Shown here: positions 55,315 through 63,911 of the stretch, piece by piece | Layout: each line of letters begins with the position of its first letter | How positions within the stretch are numbered: the stretch's first letter is position 1 | Notes under the pieces: model-generated | What the model was told of the DNA's origin: nothing | The model's input: only the letters and a program-made list of their open reading frames with translations | Database searches by the model: none | Made by a program: the position numbers and the translations under genes | DNA from: Antarcticibacterium flavum | Lineage (GTDB): Bacteria; Bacteroidota; Bacteroidia; Flavobacteriales; Flavobacteriaceae | Length of the DNA stretch: 64,000 nucleotides | Assembly (NCBI RefSeq): GCF_006159205.1 | Contig: NZ_CP040812.1 | Span: 1,178,001-1,242,000, forward strand | Direction: 5' to 3'

Positions 55315-56859
55315 ATGACTATTACGGAAGCTCAGATGAATTCTCTTATCCTTCAGCTTGAAAAACTGAAGGATGAGATTATGGACAGGGAAATTTCCTA
55401 TTCCTCTGTATACTATAAAACTCTCCCCCCCAATAATCTCGAAAGCGCGAGGAATTTGCTGCATTACCTGGCTTTGCGCAGCTTTGACCTGCGGCCATTG
55501 CAGGAGGAACTTACCAACTACGGATTGTCCTCCCTGAGCCACGCTGAAGCTTTTACCCGGGGTAATATTGAAAACATCCTGCAGCTGCTCTATAGAATTT
55601 CCGGCAGGGAGCCATCGAATAAATATAAAAACACCATTCCTATCCTAGATTATTCTTCGGGAAGAAAGAAATTACAGGCTAATACCACCGCGCTTTTTGG
55701 AACCCCATTTCAACCGGGCTCCAGAATTATGGTAACGATGCCAGATGAGGCCGCAGATGATACTACCCTTGTGGAAAACCTGCTGCTTGCAGGAATGGAT
55801 ATTGCCAGGATCAATTGCAGCCATGGCTCCCCACAACTTTGGAACAAAATGATCTGGAACATTCGCCAGGCGAAAGTTGCACAGGGAAAGAAATGCCTTA
55901 TCCATATGGACCTGCCGGGTCCTAAGATAAGGACTGGAAAAATTAGCTCAAAGCTCATTTCGAAAAAAAATAAAAAGAAAGGCCCGGGTATCAGGCTTTA
56001 TACCGGGGATATTCTTGAAGTATATAAAAGACCAGTAACGGGTAGCAAGGCCAGGCGAAAAAATGGAGAGGTCGTTACCCCGGCACGTATTTCGGTTTCC
56101 CTGCCGGAGGTATGGTCAAATGTGAAGCCGGGAGAAAAGATCTATTTTGATGACGGTAAAATAGGTGGAAAAATCATAGAGGATGCTGAAGAATTCATTT
56201 CGGTAAGGATCACCAGGGCCAGGCCAGAAAAGGGGAATTTGCTGCGGGAAGACAAAGGGGTGAATTTACCTGAAACAAACCTTAACCTGCCCTCACTCAC
56301 CGTGGAGGATCTCGAGATCCTGCCATTTATTTGTAAGCACGCAGATATGCTGGGTTTTTCCTTTGTAAGAAAGGCGGCAGATGTGGAGAGAATGCAACAG
56401 GAACTGAAAAAACTGAACCAGGAGGACTTTCCTGTTATTCTGAAAATTGAAACCAGCGAGGCCTTTAAAAATCTGCCGGAGCTATTATTGCAAAGTATGC
56501 GCAGCCCGGTTTACGGAATCATGCTTGCAAGGGGGGACCTGGCTATTGAAGTTGGCTTTACCCGCATCGCCGAAGTGCAGGAACAGGTCCTGTGGCTTTG
56601 CGAGGCGGCACATGTTCCCGTAATTTGGGCTACCCAGGTACTGGAAAATCTCCTGAAGGATGGGGTAGCCAGCCGGGCCGAGATCACAGATGCCGCAATG
56701 GCCGTTCGCGCAGAATGTGTGATGCTGAATAAAGGCCCCTTTGTTGAAAAAGCAATGAAGGCAATTCGAAATATAGACAACAGGATGATCCAGCACATGT
56801 CCAAAAAGCACGGTGCCCTGCGGCCGCTGAATGTGGCAAAGGATTTTTGGGAGAGGTAA
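55315..56859 (+). CDS. Divergent pyruvate kinase without C-terminal regulatory domain
   Basis: A 514-residue protein. Residues 1-135 form a helical N-terminal extension unlike normal pyruvate kinase. From there the catalytic barrel motifs appear in order: AGMDIARINCSHG, IHMDLPGPKIRTG, NLPETNLNLPSLTVEDLE, ILKIETSEAF, GIMLARGDLAIEVG and WATQVLENLLKDGVASRAEI. In ordinary enzymes these are MNVARLNFSHG, KIEN, MVARGDLG and TQMLESM. The protein ends right after the barrel, without the allosteric C domain. It may be an unregulated kinase or an enzyme with altered phosphoenolpyruvate chemistry; a canonical pyruvate kinase is expected elsewhere. Confidence 0.85.
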   Translation: MTITEAQMNSLILQLEKLKDEIMDREISYSSVYYKTLPPNNLESARNLLHYLALRSFDLRPLQEELTNYGLSSLSHAEAFTRGNIENILQLLYRISGREPSNKYKNTIPILDYSSGRKKLQANTTALFGTPFQPGSRIMVTMPDEAADDTTLVENLLLAGMDIARINCSHGSPQLWNKMIWNIRQAKVAQGKKCLIHMDLPGPKIRTGKISSKLISKKNKKKGPGIRLYTGDILEVYKRPVTGSKARRKNGEVVTPARISVSLPEVWSNVKPGEKIYFDDGKIGGKIIEDAEEFISVRITRARPEKGNLLREDKGVNLPETNLNLPSLTVEDLEILPFICKHADMLGFSFVRKAADVERMQQELKKLNQEDFPVILKIETSEAFKNLPELLLQSMRSPVYGIMLARGDLAIEVGFTRIAEVQEQVLWLCEAAHVPVIWATQVLENLLKDGVASRAEITDAAMAVRAECVMLNKGPFVEKAMKAIRNIDNRMIQHMSKKHGALRPLNVAKDFWER

Positions 56860-56868
56860 ATCGAGGGA

Positions 56869-57008
56869 AGTGGATAGTGGAGAGTGGAGAGTGGAGAGTG
56901 GAAAGTGGAGAGTTGGGTCGGGTTAAAAAGTTGTAGGTTGTAGGTTGTAGGTTGAAAAGTTGTCTGTTGTCTGTTGTAGGTTGTAGGTTGTAGGTTTTAG
57001 GTTTGCAG
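56869..57008. repeat. Heptad array after the pyruvate-kinase-like gene
   Basis: Starts 9 bases after the stop: AGTGGAG-type units x6, then TGTAGGT x3, TGTCTGT x2 and TGTAGGT x3, in register except one 8-nt unit. Confidence 0.88.
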
Positions 57009-57110
57009 GGTTTTTCTGTGTATTTAGTAGTTTAACCATTTAAGAAAAACTATGAGGCCTTTATTTTTGGGTTGAAAATTAGAAATTTTCCTTTAGCCGT
57101 CTTATACTGT

Positions 57111-57137
57111 TGTCATCCTGAACGACGTGAAGGATCC
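57111..57137. repeat. Dispersed GTCATCCTGAACGACGTGAAGG-type element
   Basis: TGTCATCCTGAACGACGTGA followed by AGGATCC, a short intergenic palindromic phrase found in many bacterial genomes. Nearby 57221-57245 is rich in GTATAC palindromes. No gene in 57009-57252. Confidence 0.5.
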
Positions 57138-57252
57138 CTACCTTGGATGCAGGTGGAAGTGATCGTTACGTACACAAAACACCTAACTATAATTAGGAAA
57201 CCTGCTGTTCCTAAAAACTGTATACAATATACAGTATATAGTATACGAGGAA

Positions 57253-57741
57253 CTAAACTTTCTCCAAAAACGACCTGACTTCAGCTTCAAAGACATCCAG
57301 AGGAATATTATGGGTTAGGCCCGGCAGGATGTGGAGGTGAAAATCTGTGTGCTCATTGTAAGCTTCAGCAATAAACTTTAGAGTTTCCCCTGGATTTACC
57401 ACATCATCTATGGCGCCAAGGAGAAATTGTTTAAGCTGTTTTTGCTCAATTTTCGCTTCCGGCACCTCCTGCTCTACAGTTCTTTCTGCAAGGGCAGGAT
57501 TGAACATAAGTGCGGGTTTATGTAAGGAAATAGAGACATAATATGCTGCAAAACCTCCCATACTGCTGCCTATGATCACATCTGGACCCTTCCCTTCCAA
57601 CTGCTGCAGGATTGTAGCTATAGCACCCGGGTTTTGGTAATAATTTACCTCGGGGCTTATTACCTCTCCAAATTTCTTAAGGATCTCTCTTTTTTCAGGA
57701 CTTAATTTACTATCCAGCCCATGTATATAAACGATCTTCAT
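57253..57741 (-). CDS. YqiA/YcfP-type alpha/beta hydrolase
   Basis: A 162-residue small esterase-fold protein from the start at 57741 (MKIVYIHGLDSKLSPEKREI). The oxyanion motif HGLDS is near residue 8, the nucleophile Ser in IIGSSMGGFAAY near 66, and the C-terminal His in PGLTHNI near 146. Thirty upstream codons in the open frame are unlike the family. Characterised relatives hydrolyse palmitoyl-CoA or p-nitrophenyl esters; the natural substrate is unknown. Confidence 0.8.
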   Translation of the reverse strand: MKIVYIHGLDSKLSPEKREILKKFGEVISPEVNYYQNPGAIATILQQLEGKGPDVIIGSSMGGFAAYYVSISLHKPALMFNPALAERTVEQEVPEAKIEQKQLKQFLLGAIDDVVNPGETLKFIAEAYNEHTDFHLHILPGLTHNIPLDVFEAEVRSFLEKV

Positions 57742-57876
57742 ACTCTCTTTTTTAATTCTATCAAATTTAAGAATTAGCGGCGTCAAACCACGTCGAGGAA
57801 GAGATAAATAAAAAAATCCCGCATCGGCCAATATTTTATTCTGAAGGAGTATCTTTAAGTATGAAAATCAATTCCA

Positions 57877-58476
57877 ATGAAAAATTTTTTATTGATATGC
57901 CTTTTTTCTGCACTGCTTTTCTCCTGCAGGGAAAAAGAAACAACAAATCCAGAACCTGAACCTGCGGCAGAGAATACTACTGAATTTAATAAGGAAGATG
58001 TGGCTGAAAAGGGAATGAAATATGCACAGACAACCCAGCAGTTATTGGCCCAAAACCTTCTTAAAGCTATTGGGGATAAAGGAACTTTACACGCTGTTGA
58101 ATTTTGCAATGTCGAGGCGATGCCCCTTACCCGGAAAATGGAGGAAGAACATAATGCCTATATAAGAAGGGTGAGTGACAGGAATCGCAATGAGAAGAAT
58201 GAGGCAAGCGAACAGGAACTGGATTACATTGAGCATTTTAAGGAACAAATAGCCACAGGTAAAGATCCTGAACCCATTGTGATCACAGAAAATGGCCGTT
58301 CCAGGTTTTACGCCACAATCCTAACCAATAAAATGTGCCTGCAGTGCCACGGCAAACCAGAGCAAATGAAACCGGAAGTAATTAAAAAGCTGCAGGACCT
58401 CTATCCTAATGACAAAGCCATTGGATACAGCGAAAATGAAGTAAGGGGAATGTGGAGTATTGAGTTTGAGGAGTGA
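57877..58476 (+). CDS. DUF3365 (Tll0287-like) haem-binding lipoprotein
   Basis: A 199-residue lipoprotein: lipobox ALLFSC with Cys at residue 17. The DUF3365 domain (~45-195) is the PAS-like fold of the cyanobacterial Tll0287 haem protein. It carries one c-type haem motif, CLQCH, near residue 151, so a covalently bound haem and a redox or gas-sensing role outside the cytoplasm are likely. Single gene; the heptad array begins 2 bases after its stop codon. Confidence 0.88.
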   Translation: MKNFLLICLFSALLFSCREKETTNPEPEPAAENTTEFNKEDVAEKGMKYAQTTQQLLAQNLLKAIGDKGTLHAVEFCNVEAMPLTRKMEEEHNAYIRRVSDRNRNEKNEASEQELDYIEHFKEQIATGKDPEPIVITENGRSRFYATILTNKMCLQCHGKPEQMKPEVIKKLQDLYPNDKAIGYSENEVRGMWSIEFEE

Positions 58477-58478
58477 TG

Positions 58479-58625
58479 GGTTGTCGGTTGTGGGTTGTCG
58501 GTTGTCGGTTGTTGGTTGTAGGTTGTTGGTTGTTGGTTGTCGGTTGTTGGTTGTAGGTTGTAGGTTGTTGGTTAAAGGTTTGTGGAAAAGTGGAGAGTGG
58601 AAAGTGGAGAGTGGATAGTTAGGAC
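58479..58625. repeat. GGTTGTN heptad array with one variable position
   Basis: Thirteen consecutive GGTTGTN units in which N is C, G, C, C, T, A, T, T, C, T, A, A, T while the other six bases never change. GGTTAAA, GGTTTGT, GGAAAAG and four TGGAGAG-type units follow, all in register. Starts 2 bases after the DUF3365 stop. Confidence 0.92.
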
Positions 58626-58880
58626 GGGTAAAATCTGTGTAAAAAGAATGAATTGACTCCGGCGTCAATTAAAAATTCCAAATTTTAGATCCTCACGTTT
58701 CGCGGAATCCGCTTAAATCTGTGTACTGTATTTTCTAATATCAAATTTGCACCTTTCCCACTAAAAAATTAACGGCAAACAAAAATTTTATAAAAAAATA
58801 AAAGAATTAACAAACGATTGCGGTTTTCCGTAAAGGAGTTTCAATGTTTTATTTTAAATTTACAAGCCTCATTATTAAAA

Positions 58881-59039
58881 ATGCTTAACTACATCTTTTT
58901 CTTTTTCCTATGCTTTGGCTTGATCTGGCTTCTTCTCTCTGTGAAAAGCAACCGGGAGCAGCGTGCTTTGATTGAAAAAGAACTTAAATCAATAAAGAAA
59001 TTACACGATAAAAATTCCTGCGGAACCCCTTCTGCATGA
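58881..59039 (+). CDS. Small membrane protein with charged tail
   Basis: A 52-residue ORF: one membrane segment (MLNYIFFFFLCFGLIWLLLS) and a charged cytoplasmic helix (NREQRALIEKELKSIKKLHD). No family is recognised. The start at 58881 puts the Met at the membrane segment; 21 more upstream codons are open but unlikely. The layout is common in small flavobacterial membrane proteins. Confidence 0.5.
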   Translation: MLNYIFFFFLCFGLIWLLLSVKSNREQRALIEKELKSIKKLHDKNSCGTPSA

Positions 59040-59267
59040 TAACAATTTTCCACCAATCTTTGATACTAACCGCATTTTAACTCAAGAGAATTTCTGGCAC
59101 TTAATCCTCAAAGAGTAGTCAATTTCCTACGCAAATTTCTTAAAAATCTCCCAAAAGCCCTCCAAAACATCTAAAAATTCTGGTAAAACGAATATTTTAT
59201 ACTAGTTTTAAGCTTACTATATAAATGTTTAACCTACACAATAAGAAGATAATGCGATGGTATTGAT

Positions 59268-59275
59268 TACTTTTG
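59268..59275 (+). promoter_or_regulatory. -7 element of the PAS sensor gene
   Basis: TACTTTTG fits TAnnTTTG, 32 bases before the start. The -33 box is not clear. The 59040-59267 stretch has no gene. Confidence 0.5.
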
Positions 59276-59307
59276 CACGCTAAAAATTATAATCCCCCGG
59301 TACGCCT

Positions 59308-61512
59308 ATGGTCGATTATTTACAGGTTTTTAATTCCTTACCTCTACCCTGCCTGCTACTTGAGCCCGGCAGGGAAACTTTTTTTATAGCAGGCGCAAAT
59401 TTGGCTTTCCAGAATAAGACAGGAATATCAGAAAGCGACCTTTCCGGCAGGCAAGTCCGGGAGATCTGGGCGAAGGAAAGCAGGGATAAAAACTCTTACG
59501 GCTACCGCCTCACCTCCACCCTGAATAAGGTTATACAAACCGGCAGGCCTTCTATTTTGGAGGCTGGATCTTCTGAAATTCTACCTGATACAGAAACTGC
59601 AATGGGTAAAAAAAACTGGCAGATCGAAAATATTCCGGTAACAGGTGAAAAAGATGTGGTTCAATATATATTGCAGATCCTGCACGATACTACTTCAGAA
59701 GTTTTTAGAAATAAGGAACGCACTTTCAATGAGGAGGATTTAGACTATAACCTGGAACAGGCAAGGTATTTTATCAACCAAAATCCAGATGGACTATATT
59801 CCCTGGACAGGGAGGGGAAGTTTTTAAGTGTGAATGACGGTCTCGTGAATATGGCAGAATTTTCTGAATCAGAGCTTTTGGAGATGACCTTCTTGCCATT
59901 TTGTGCACCCCATCACAGGGAGTTCGTGTTAGATCATTTTAACAGGGTAATTCATGGAGAACATCAACAGTTTGAGGCAGATTTCATTACCCGTACAGGT
60001 AAGCAAATTGTGCTTGAAGTAACTCTGGCTCCTATGGAGATTGAAGGTAAACTCGCAGGTGCTTATGGTATTGCCAAGGACATTTCCAGGCAACACAGGG
60101 CTGAAGAAACGGTACGCCATCAAAAAAATGAACTGTTGCAAAGTGAAAAAAAATTCAAGGCCTTAGTACAGGAAGGATCTGACCTTACAGCAATCCTCGA
60201 TGAGGAAGGAAACTACAAATTTGTAAGTGCAAGCACAAAAAGAATACTTGGGATCTCCCCCGTTCATTTTATCGGTAAAAATGCTTTTGATTTTATTCAT
60301 CCGGAGGATCAAGACCGGGTTCAAGCAAAATTTAGTAAAATGGGTGACCAAAAGCAAATGGAAATTGCCCCTTACAGGTTCAGGGATGGTCAAAATAAAT
60401 GGCGCTGGATTAGAGCTACCGTTACCAATTTATTGGATGAACCCGCCATCCAGGGATTTGTTGCAAATTCATCTGATGTTACAGAAAGCGTTGTAAATGC
60501 CGATAGGCTCGAACAGCTTTACCAGCGTTACCGGCTTGCTGCAAGTGCTACAGGTGACCTCATTTACGACTGGGACCTGGAAGCAGATAAGGTGAAGCGG
60601 TATTTTGATGGCAGGGATAAACTCTTTGGTTATACTGAAGCCCAGGTAGACCAGAAACATTTTTGGAAAGAACATATACATCCTGAAGAACTGGAGGAGA
60701 TAAAGAATACGCTGAATTCCACCCTCGCAAATCCCGAGGCTCACACCATTAAGACCCGGTACAGGTTTCGTAGGGCAAATGGCACCTATGCCCAGATTAT
60801 AGACCGGGGCCATATCGTAAGGGATGAACAGGGAAAGGCATTAAGCATTATAGGTGCAACCAATGATGTAAGTGAACTTACAGAGAAGCAGGAGGCGCTT
60901 GAGATCTCAAACAAGAGATTTAGCTATGCAATGAAGGCGACCAAGGAAATGATTTGGGACTGGGATATTTCCAACGATATGATAAAGAGGAGTAAAGCCT
61001 TTAAAAAAGCCTATTCTTACCAAACCCGGGAAGATACTGTCTATAACTCATGGTATGACAAAATCCATCCAAAGGATCGGGAAAGAGTGATAACCTCAAT
61101 AAATTATGCCCTCGACAATACAGATATCCAAAAATGGAGACAGGAATACAGGCTTATAACCAATCCCGGGGAAAAATCTCATGTGGTTGACAGGGGCTAT
61201 ATCCTGAGGGATGACAAAGGAAAAGCTATAAGAATGGTAGGTGCCTTGCTTGATGTAACCGAGTCCAGGAGGTTGATGAAAAACATTAAAAAGCAAAATA
61301 AAGTTCTAAAAGAGATCGCCTGGGAGCAGGCTCATATAGTGAGGGCGCCGCTGGTGAGGCTAAAAGGCCTTATGCAACTGCTGGATGCCGAATGTTATGA
61401 GCTATGGACCAGGGATTGCCTGCTGGAAAAGATGCAGGAGACCGTAGAGGAAATGGACGATATTATCAAAGGAATTATTCATAAGACAGAGGAAATTGAG
61501 AGTGAGGGATAA
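59308..61512 (+). CDS. Multi-PAS sensor with HisKA-like domain but no ATPase
   Basis: A 734-residue cytoplasmic signalling protein. Five PAS domains follow each other (about 5-130, 150-270, 285-390, 405-520 and 530-645); several end with the PAC-type turn (GYILRDDKGKAIRMVG, GHIVRDEQGKALSIIG). The last ~75 residues are a dimerisation helix pair with a conserved His (EIAWEQAHIVRAPLVRLKGL), like the phospho-acceptor of a histidine kinase. The protein ends where the ATPase domain should begin. Such ATPase-less forms are frequent in Bacteroidota and must be phosphorylated in trans or signal by contact. The response regulator overlaps its 3' end. Confidence 0.88.
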   Translation: MVDYLQVFNSLPLPCLLLEPGRETFFIAGANLAFQNKTGISESDLSGRQVREIWAKESRDKNSYGYRLTSTLNKVIQTGRPSILEAGSSEILPDTETAMGKKNWQIENIPVTGEKDVVQYILQILHDTTSEVFRNKERTFNEEDLDYNLEQARYFINQNPDGLYSLDREGKFLSVNDGLVNMAEFSESELLEMTFLPFCAPHHREFVLDHFNRVIHGEHQQFEADFITRTGKQIVLEVTLAPMEIEGKLAGAYGIAKDISRQHRAEETVRHQKNELLQSEKKFKALVQEGSDLTAILDEEGNYKFVSASTKRILGISPVHFIGKNAFDFIHPEDQDRVQAKFSKMGDQKQMEIAPYRFRDGQNKWRWIRATVTNLLDEPAIQGFVANSSDVTESVVNADRLEQLYQRYRLAASATGDLIYDWDLEADKVKRYFDGRDKLFGYTEAQVDQKHFWKEHIHPEELEEIKNTLNSTLANPEAHTIKTRYRFRRANGTYAQIIDRGHIVRDEQGKALSIIGATNDVSELTEKQEALEISNKRFSYAMKATKEMIWDWDISNDMIKRSKAFKKAYSYQTREDTVYNSWYDKIHPKDRERVITSINYALDNTDIQKWRQEYRLITNPGEKSHVVDRGYILRDDKGKAIRMVGALLDVTESRRLMKNIKKQNKVLKEIAWEQAHIVRAPLVRLKGLMQLLDAECYELWTRDCLLEKMQETVEEMDDIIKGIIHKTEEIESEG

Positions 61513-61912
61513 GTACTTACAAACCATCATAGTAGATGATGACCAGGTTATAGGCCAAATGCAGCTCTTTATGCTTAAGAAGATGGGTATTGAAGATCCC
61601 AGGTTCTTTCTGGATGGGAAGGGAATATTGGACTACCTGGATTCAGAAGAGAACACAGGTCAGGAATTTTTCATACTTCTCGATCTTAACATGCCCGGGA
61701 TGAATGGTTGGGACTTTCTGGAAGCAATAAAAGATAAACCCTATGCTTATAAGCTGCACATAGTTATAGTCACCTCCTCCTTATTCAGGGATGATATTAA
61801 ACGCTCCAAAAATTATCCCCGGGTCATTGGCTATTTTCAAAAATCATTAAGTGTGCAGGAATTTAAGGAGATCATAGCCCTACAGGAAGAGATCCCGGTT
61901 CCAAAAGATTAA
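61496..61912 (+). CDS. Single-domain response regulator
   Basis: A stand-alone receiver of about 137 residues: acidic pair in IIVDDDQVIG, phospho-Asp in ILLDLNMPGMNGWDF and conserved Lys in YFQKSLS. It has no output domain, so it acts by protein contact or as a phosphate carrier. The only starts are TTG 61496 or GTG 61502, both inside the PAS gene (overlap 11-17 bases), which means strict coupling. It is the natural partner of the ATPase-less sensor. Confidence 0.9.
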   Translation: MRVRDKYLQTIIVDDDQVIGQMQLFMLKKMGIEDPRFFLDGKGILDYLDSEENTGQEFFILLDLNMPGMNGWDFLEAIKDKPYAYKLHIVIVTSSLFRDDIKRSKNYPRVIGYFQKSLSVQEFKEIIALQEEIPVPKD

Positions 61913-61919
61913 GGATTTT

Positions 61920-63407
61920 TTAGTCCAGTTGTGGCAATACGAAAGCTTCCAAGGGACTTTTTTCCTTCATTAGCGCTTCGATCTCCTCTGCCCGTCGTGG
62001 TGCTTCAGCTGAAAGGTTTACCGGGCCATTCTCAGTAATAAGTATATCATCTTCGATCCTTACTGCAATTCCATACCATTTAGGGTCACAATTACTCCCT
62101 TCAGGAATATAGATCCCCGGCTCCACCGTGATCACCATATTAGGTTCAAAATTCTCTCCCAGTCCAGGGTCGTGAACATCCAGGCCAATATGATGTGAGG
62201 TCCCATGAGGAAAATACTGGCGTGCATCGGTTTCATCCTTCGCAATACCCAGTTTAACTAAGCCTTCATTAATAACCTTTCTTGCAGCCGCATCCGTGGA
62301 GCGAAATGGGTTCCCAACCACAGAGGCTGCAATTCCCGCCTCCTGTGCCTCATAGACCAGGTCGTAAATTGCCTTTTGTTCCGGGTTGAACTTTCCATTG
62401 GCAGGGATGGTACGGGTCACATCTGCCGTGTAACCATGGTACTCAGCCCCCAAATCCATAAGTACAAGGTCATCGCCTACTTTTGTTTTATTATTCTCAA
62501 TATAATGCAGCACGCAGCCATTATGGCCACCTCCAACAATGCTGGGATAACCTTCATATTCACTGCCATATTTTTTATAGACGTATTCATGAATCCCCTG
62601 TATCTCGCGCTCGCTCATCCCGGGGTGCATGGCCTTCATCACCTCCCGCTGTCCCATAGCCGATATTCGTACTGCTTTTTTAAGCAGCCCCAGTTCTTCT
62701 TCGGTTTTTATTTGCCGCAGCTTTGCCATATACCGCCTTACACTTCTATTGTCAAGGTTTGCTCTTTTCACCGGCAAACTCCCACCTGTTTTCAGCTCCT
62801 TATCAATAGCCGTAGTGGCTCCATCTTCACTTTCTTCAAGGTAATATCCTGTTTGTTGTTTGAAAGATTCTACAAGGCTAAAAAGATCGGCAGGATCCCG
62901 TGGATTGTCCCTGTAGTCATCGGCAAAACCTTTGAACAACACTTCATCAAAAGTTGTAAAATCTATACCAGATTTTAGGAATTCCTTGCCATTATAAACC
63001 TGTACAAAACCAAGCTTTTCCTTCGCCCCTTCTGTTCCCAACCTGTAGCCGTTCCACTGCTCTGCCTGCGGATTTTTTTCCTGCACATAAAGCATCTCAT
63101 TATAGACCTCGCCATTTTTACTTTTTTGATCCTCAGAAAAAATGACCAGTACCGCATGCGGCTCCTTATATCCTGTTAAATAATAGAAATCGGGATCCTG
63201 GTGGTAGATATAATCCACATCATTGGCCCGGTTTCTCACGGCATTGGCAAAGAAAACCGCAACAGAATTTGGCGGCATTTGTTCCCGAAGGGCTTCCCGT
63301 CTATCCTTATGGAATTGAGCTGAAAGATAATCGGCAGGCAGATCTTCCTGAGCGTGGGAGATGATAATAATTATTAAGCTGAAGAAAAGGGTGAACAAGG
63401 TTCTCAT
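61920..63407 (-). CDS. Exported aminopeptidase P (M24B)
   Basis: A 495-residue metallopeptidase removing N-terminal residues before proline. A signal peptide (MRTLFTLFFSLIIIIISHAQ) is followed by the AMP_N domain (30-170) and the pita-bread domain. Metal ligands: Asp in VLMDLGAEYHGYTADVTRT (two Asp), His in HGTSHHIGLDVHD, Glu in ITVEPGIYIP and Glu in VRIEDDILIT. Full length. Single gene, convergent with the response regulator. Confidence 0.94.
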   Translation of the reverse strand: MRTLFTLFFSLIIIIISHAQEDLPADYLSAQFHKDRREALREQMPPNSVAVFFANAVRNRANDVDYIYHQDPDFYYLTGYKEPHAVLVIFSEDQKSKNGEVYNEMLYVQEKNPQAEQWNGYRLGTEGAKEKLGFVQVYNGKEFLKSGIDFTTFDEVLFKGFADDYRDNPRDPADLFSLVESFKQQTGYYLEESEDGATTAIDKELKTGGSLPVKRANLDNRSVRRYMAKLRQIKTEEELGLLKKAVRISAMGQREVMKAMHPGMSEREIQGIHEYVYKKYGSEYEGYPSIVGGGHNGCVLHYIENNKTKVGDDLVLMDLGAEYHGYTADVTRTIPANGKFNPEQKAIYDLVYEAQEAGIAASVVGNPFRSTDAAARKVINEGLVKLGIAKDETDARQYFPHGTSHHIGLDVHDPGLGENFEPNMVITVEPGIYIPEGSNCDPKWYGIAVRIEDDILITENGPVNLSAEAPRRAEEIEALMKEKSPLEAFVLPQLD

Positions 63408-63596
63408 AGCAGAAATTTTGAAAAAGGAAAAATAAGAATATTAATCCTTTGTACAAACAGCTGGAGTCAACTCTTTTTCAAGTAAGAAGAAAAATATCTA
63501 CTACCCGCCAGGGGCCTTGTATGAGCTTCCCCCTGTTGCCGGTCAAATTTGCATAAAAAAAGCCTCTCTTTGTTTTCGGTTTTTTAAAAATAAACA

Positions 63597-63604
63597 TATA
63601 TTTG
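63597..63604 (+). promoter_or_regulatory. tRNA promoter -7 element
   Basis: TATATTTG, 12 bases before the tRNA; TTTC about 19 bases upstream in the -33 region. Confidence 0.5.
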
Positions 63605-63616
63605 CACCCGCAAAAC

Positions 63617-63690
63617 GGCCTCGTGGCGCAACTGAATAGCGCATCTGATTACGGCTCAGAAGGTTACAGGTTTGAATCCTGTCGAGGTCA
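63617..63690 (+). tRNA. tRNA-Arg (ACG)
   Basis: Full cloverleaf: acceptor GGCCTCG with CGAGGTC and discriminator A, D-arm GCGCAACTGAATAGCGC, anticodon stem TCTGA/TCAGA with loop TTACGGC (anticodon ACG), T-arm ACAGG TTTGAAT CCTGT. CCA is not encoded. An open frame antisense to it is not a gene. Confidence 0.96.
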
Positions 63691-63691
63691 C
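63677..63691 (+). repeat. 15-bp tRNA 3' end, duplicated downstream
   Basis: TCCTGTCGAGGTCAC at the tRNA 3' end recurs exactly at 63850-63864, 173 bases downstream, where no tRNA is present. The intervening segment holds only hairpins. Confidence 0.75.
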
Positions 63692-63701
63692 TTAAAGCAG
63701 A

Positions 63702-63730
63702 AAGTTCGCACGAAAGTGCGGACTTTTTTT
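63702..63730 (+). terminator. Terminator downstream of tRNA-Arg
   Basis: Stem AAGTTCGCAC / GTGCGGACTT with GAAA loop and T run. Confidence 0.85.
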
Positions 63731-63870
63731 GTGTTTGGAAAAGCTGAGCAACGCTCAAAGCTTGGGAAAAAATAAAAAAAGTGCCACGTCCCGGAGAGCG
63801 GGGCCACTTTCTATTTTCAGGAGGGGGTTCAAAGGAAAAACGAAGTCACTCCTGTCGAGGTCACGAAGCA

Positions 63871-63911
63871 AAATCCCAATTAGCTAAATATGAAGCTGTT
63901 GGGATTTTTTG
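63871..63911 (+). terminator. Second terminator after the duplicated tRNA end
   Basis: Stem AAATCCCAA / TTGGGATTT with an inner AGCT stem and a T run; it follows the second copy of the tRNA 3' end. From 63912 to the window end nothing is recognised. Confidence 0.75.

Noticed and set aside
58479..58625. CRISPR-like array
   Set aside because: Units are 7 nt without spacers, and no cas genes are present.
63543..63758. 71-codon frame antisense to tRNA-Arg
   Set aside because: It is the reverse complement of a tRNA and its terminator, a familiar false gene.
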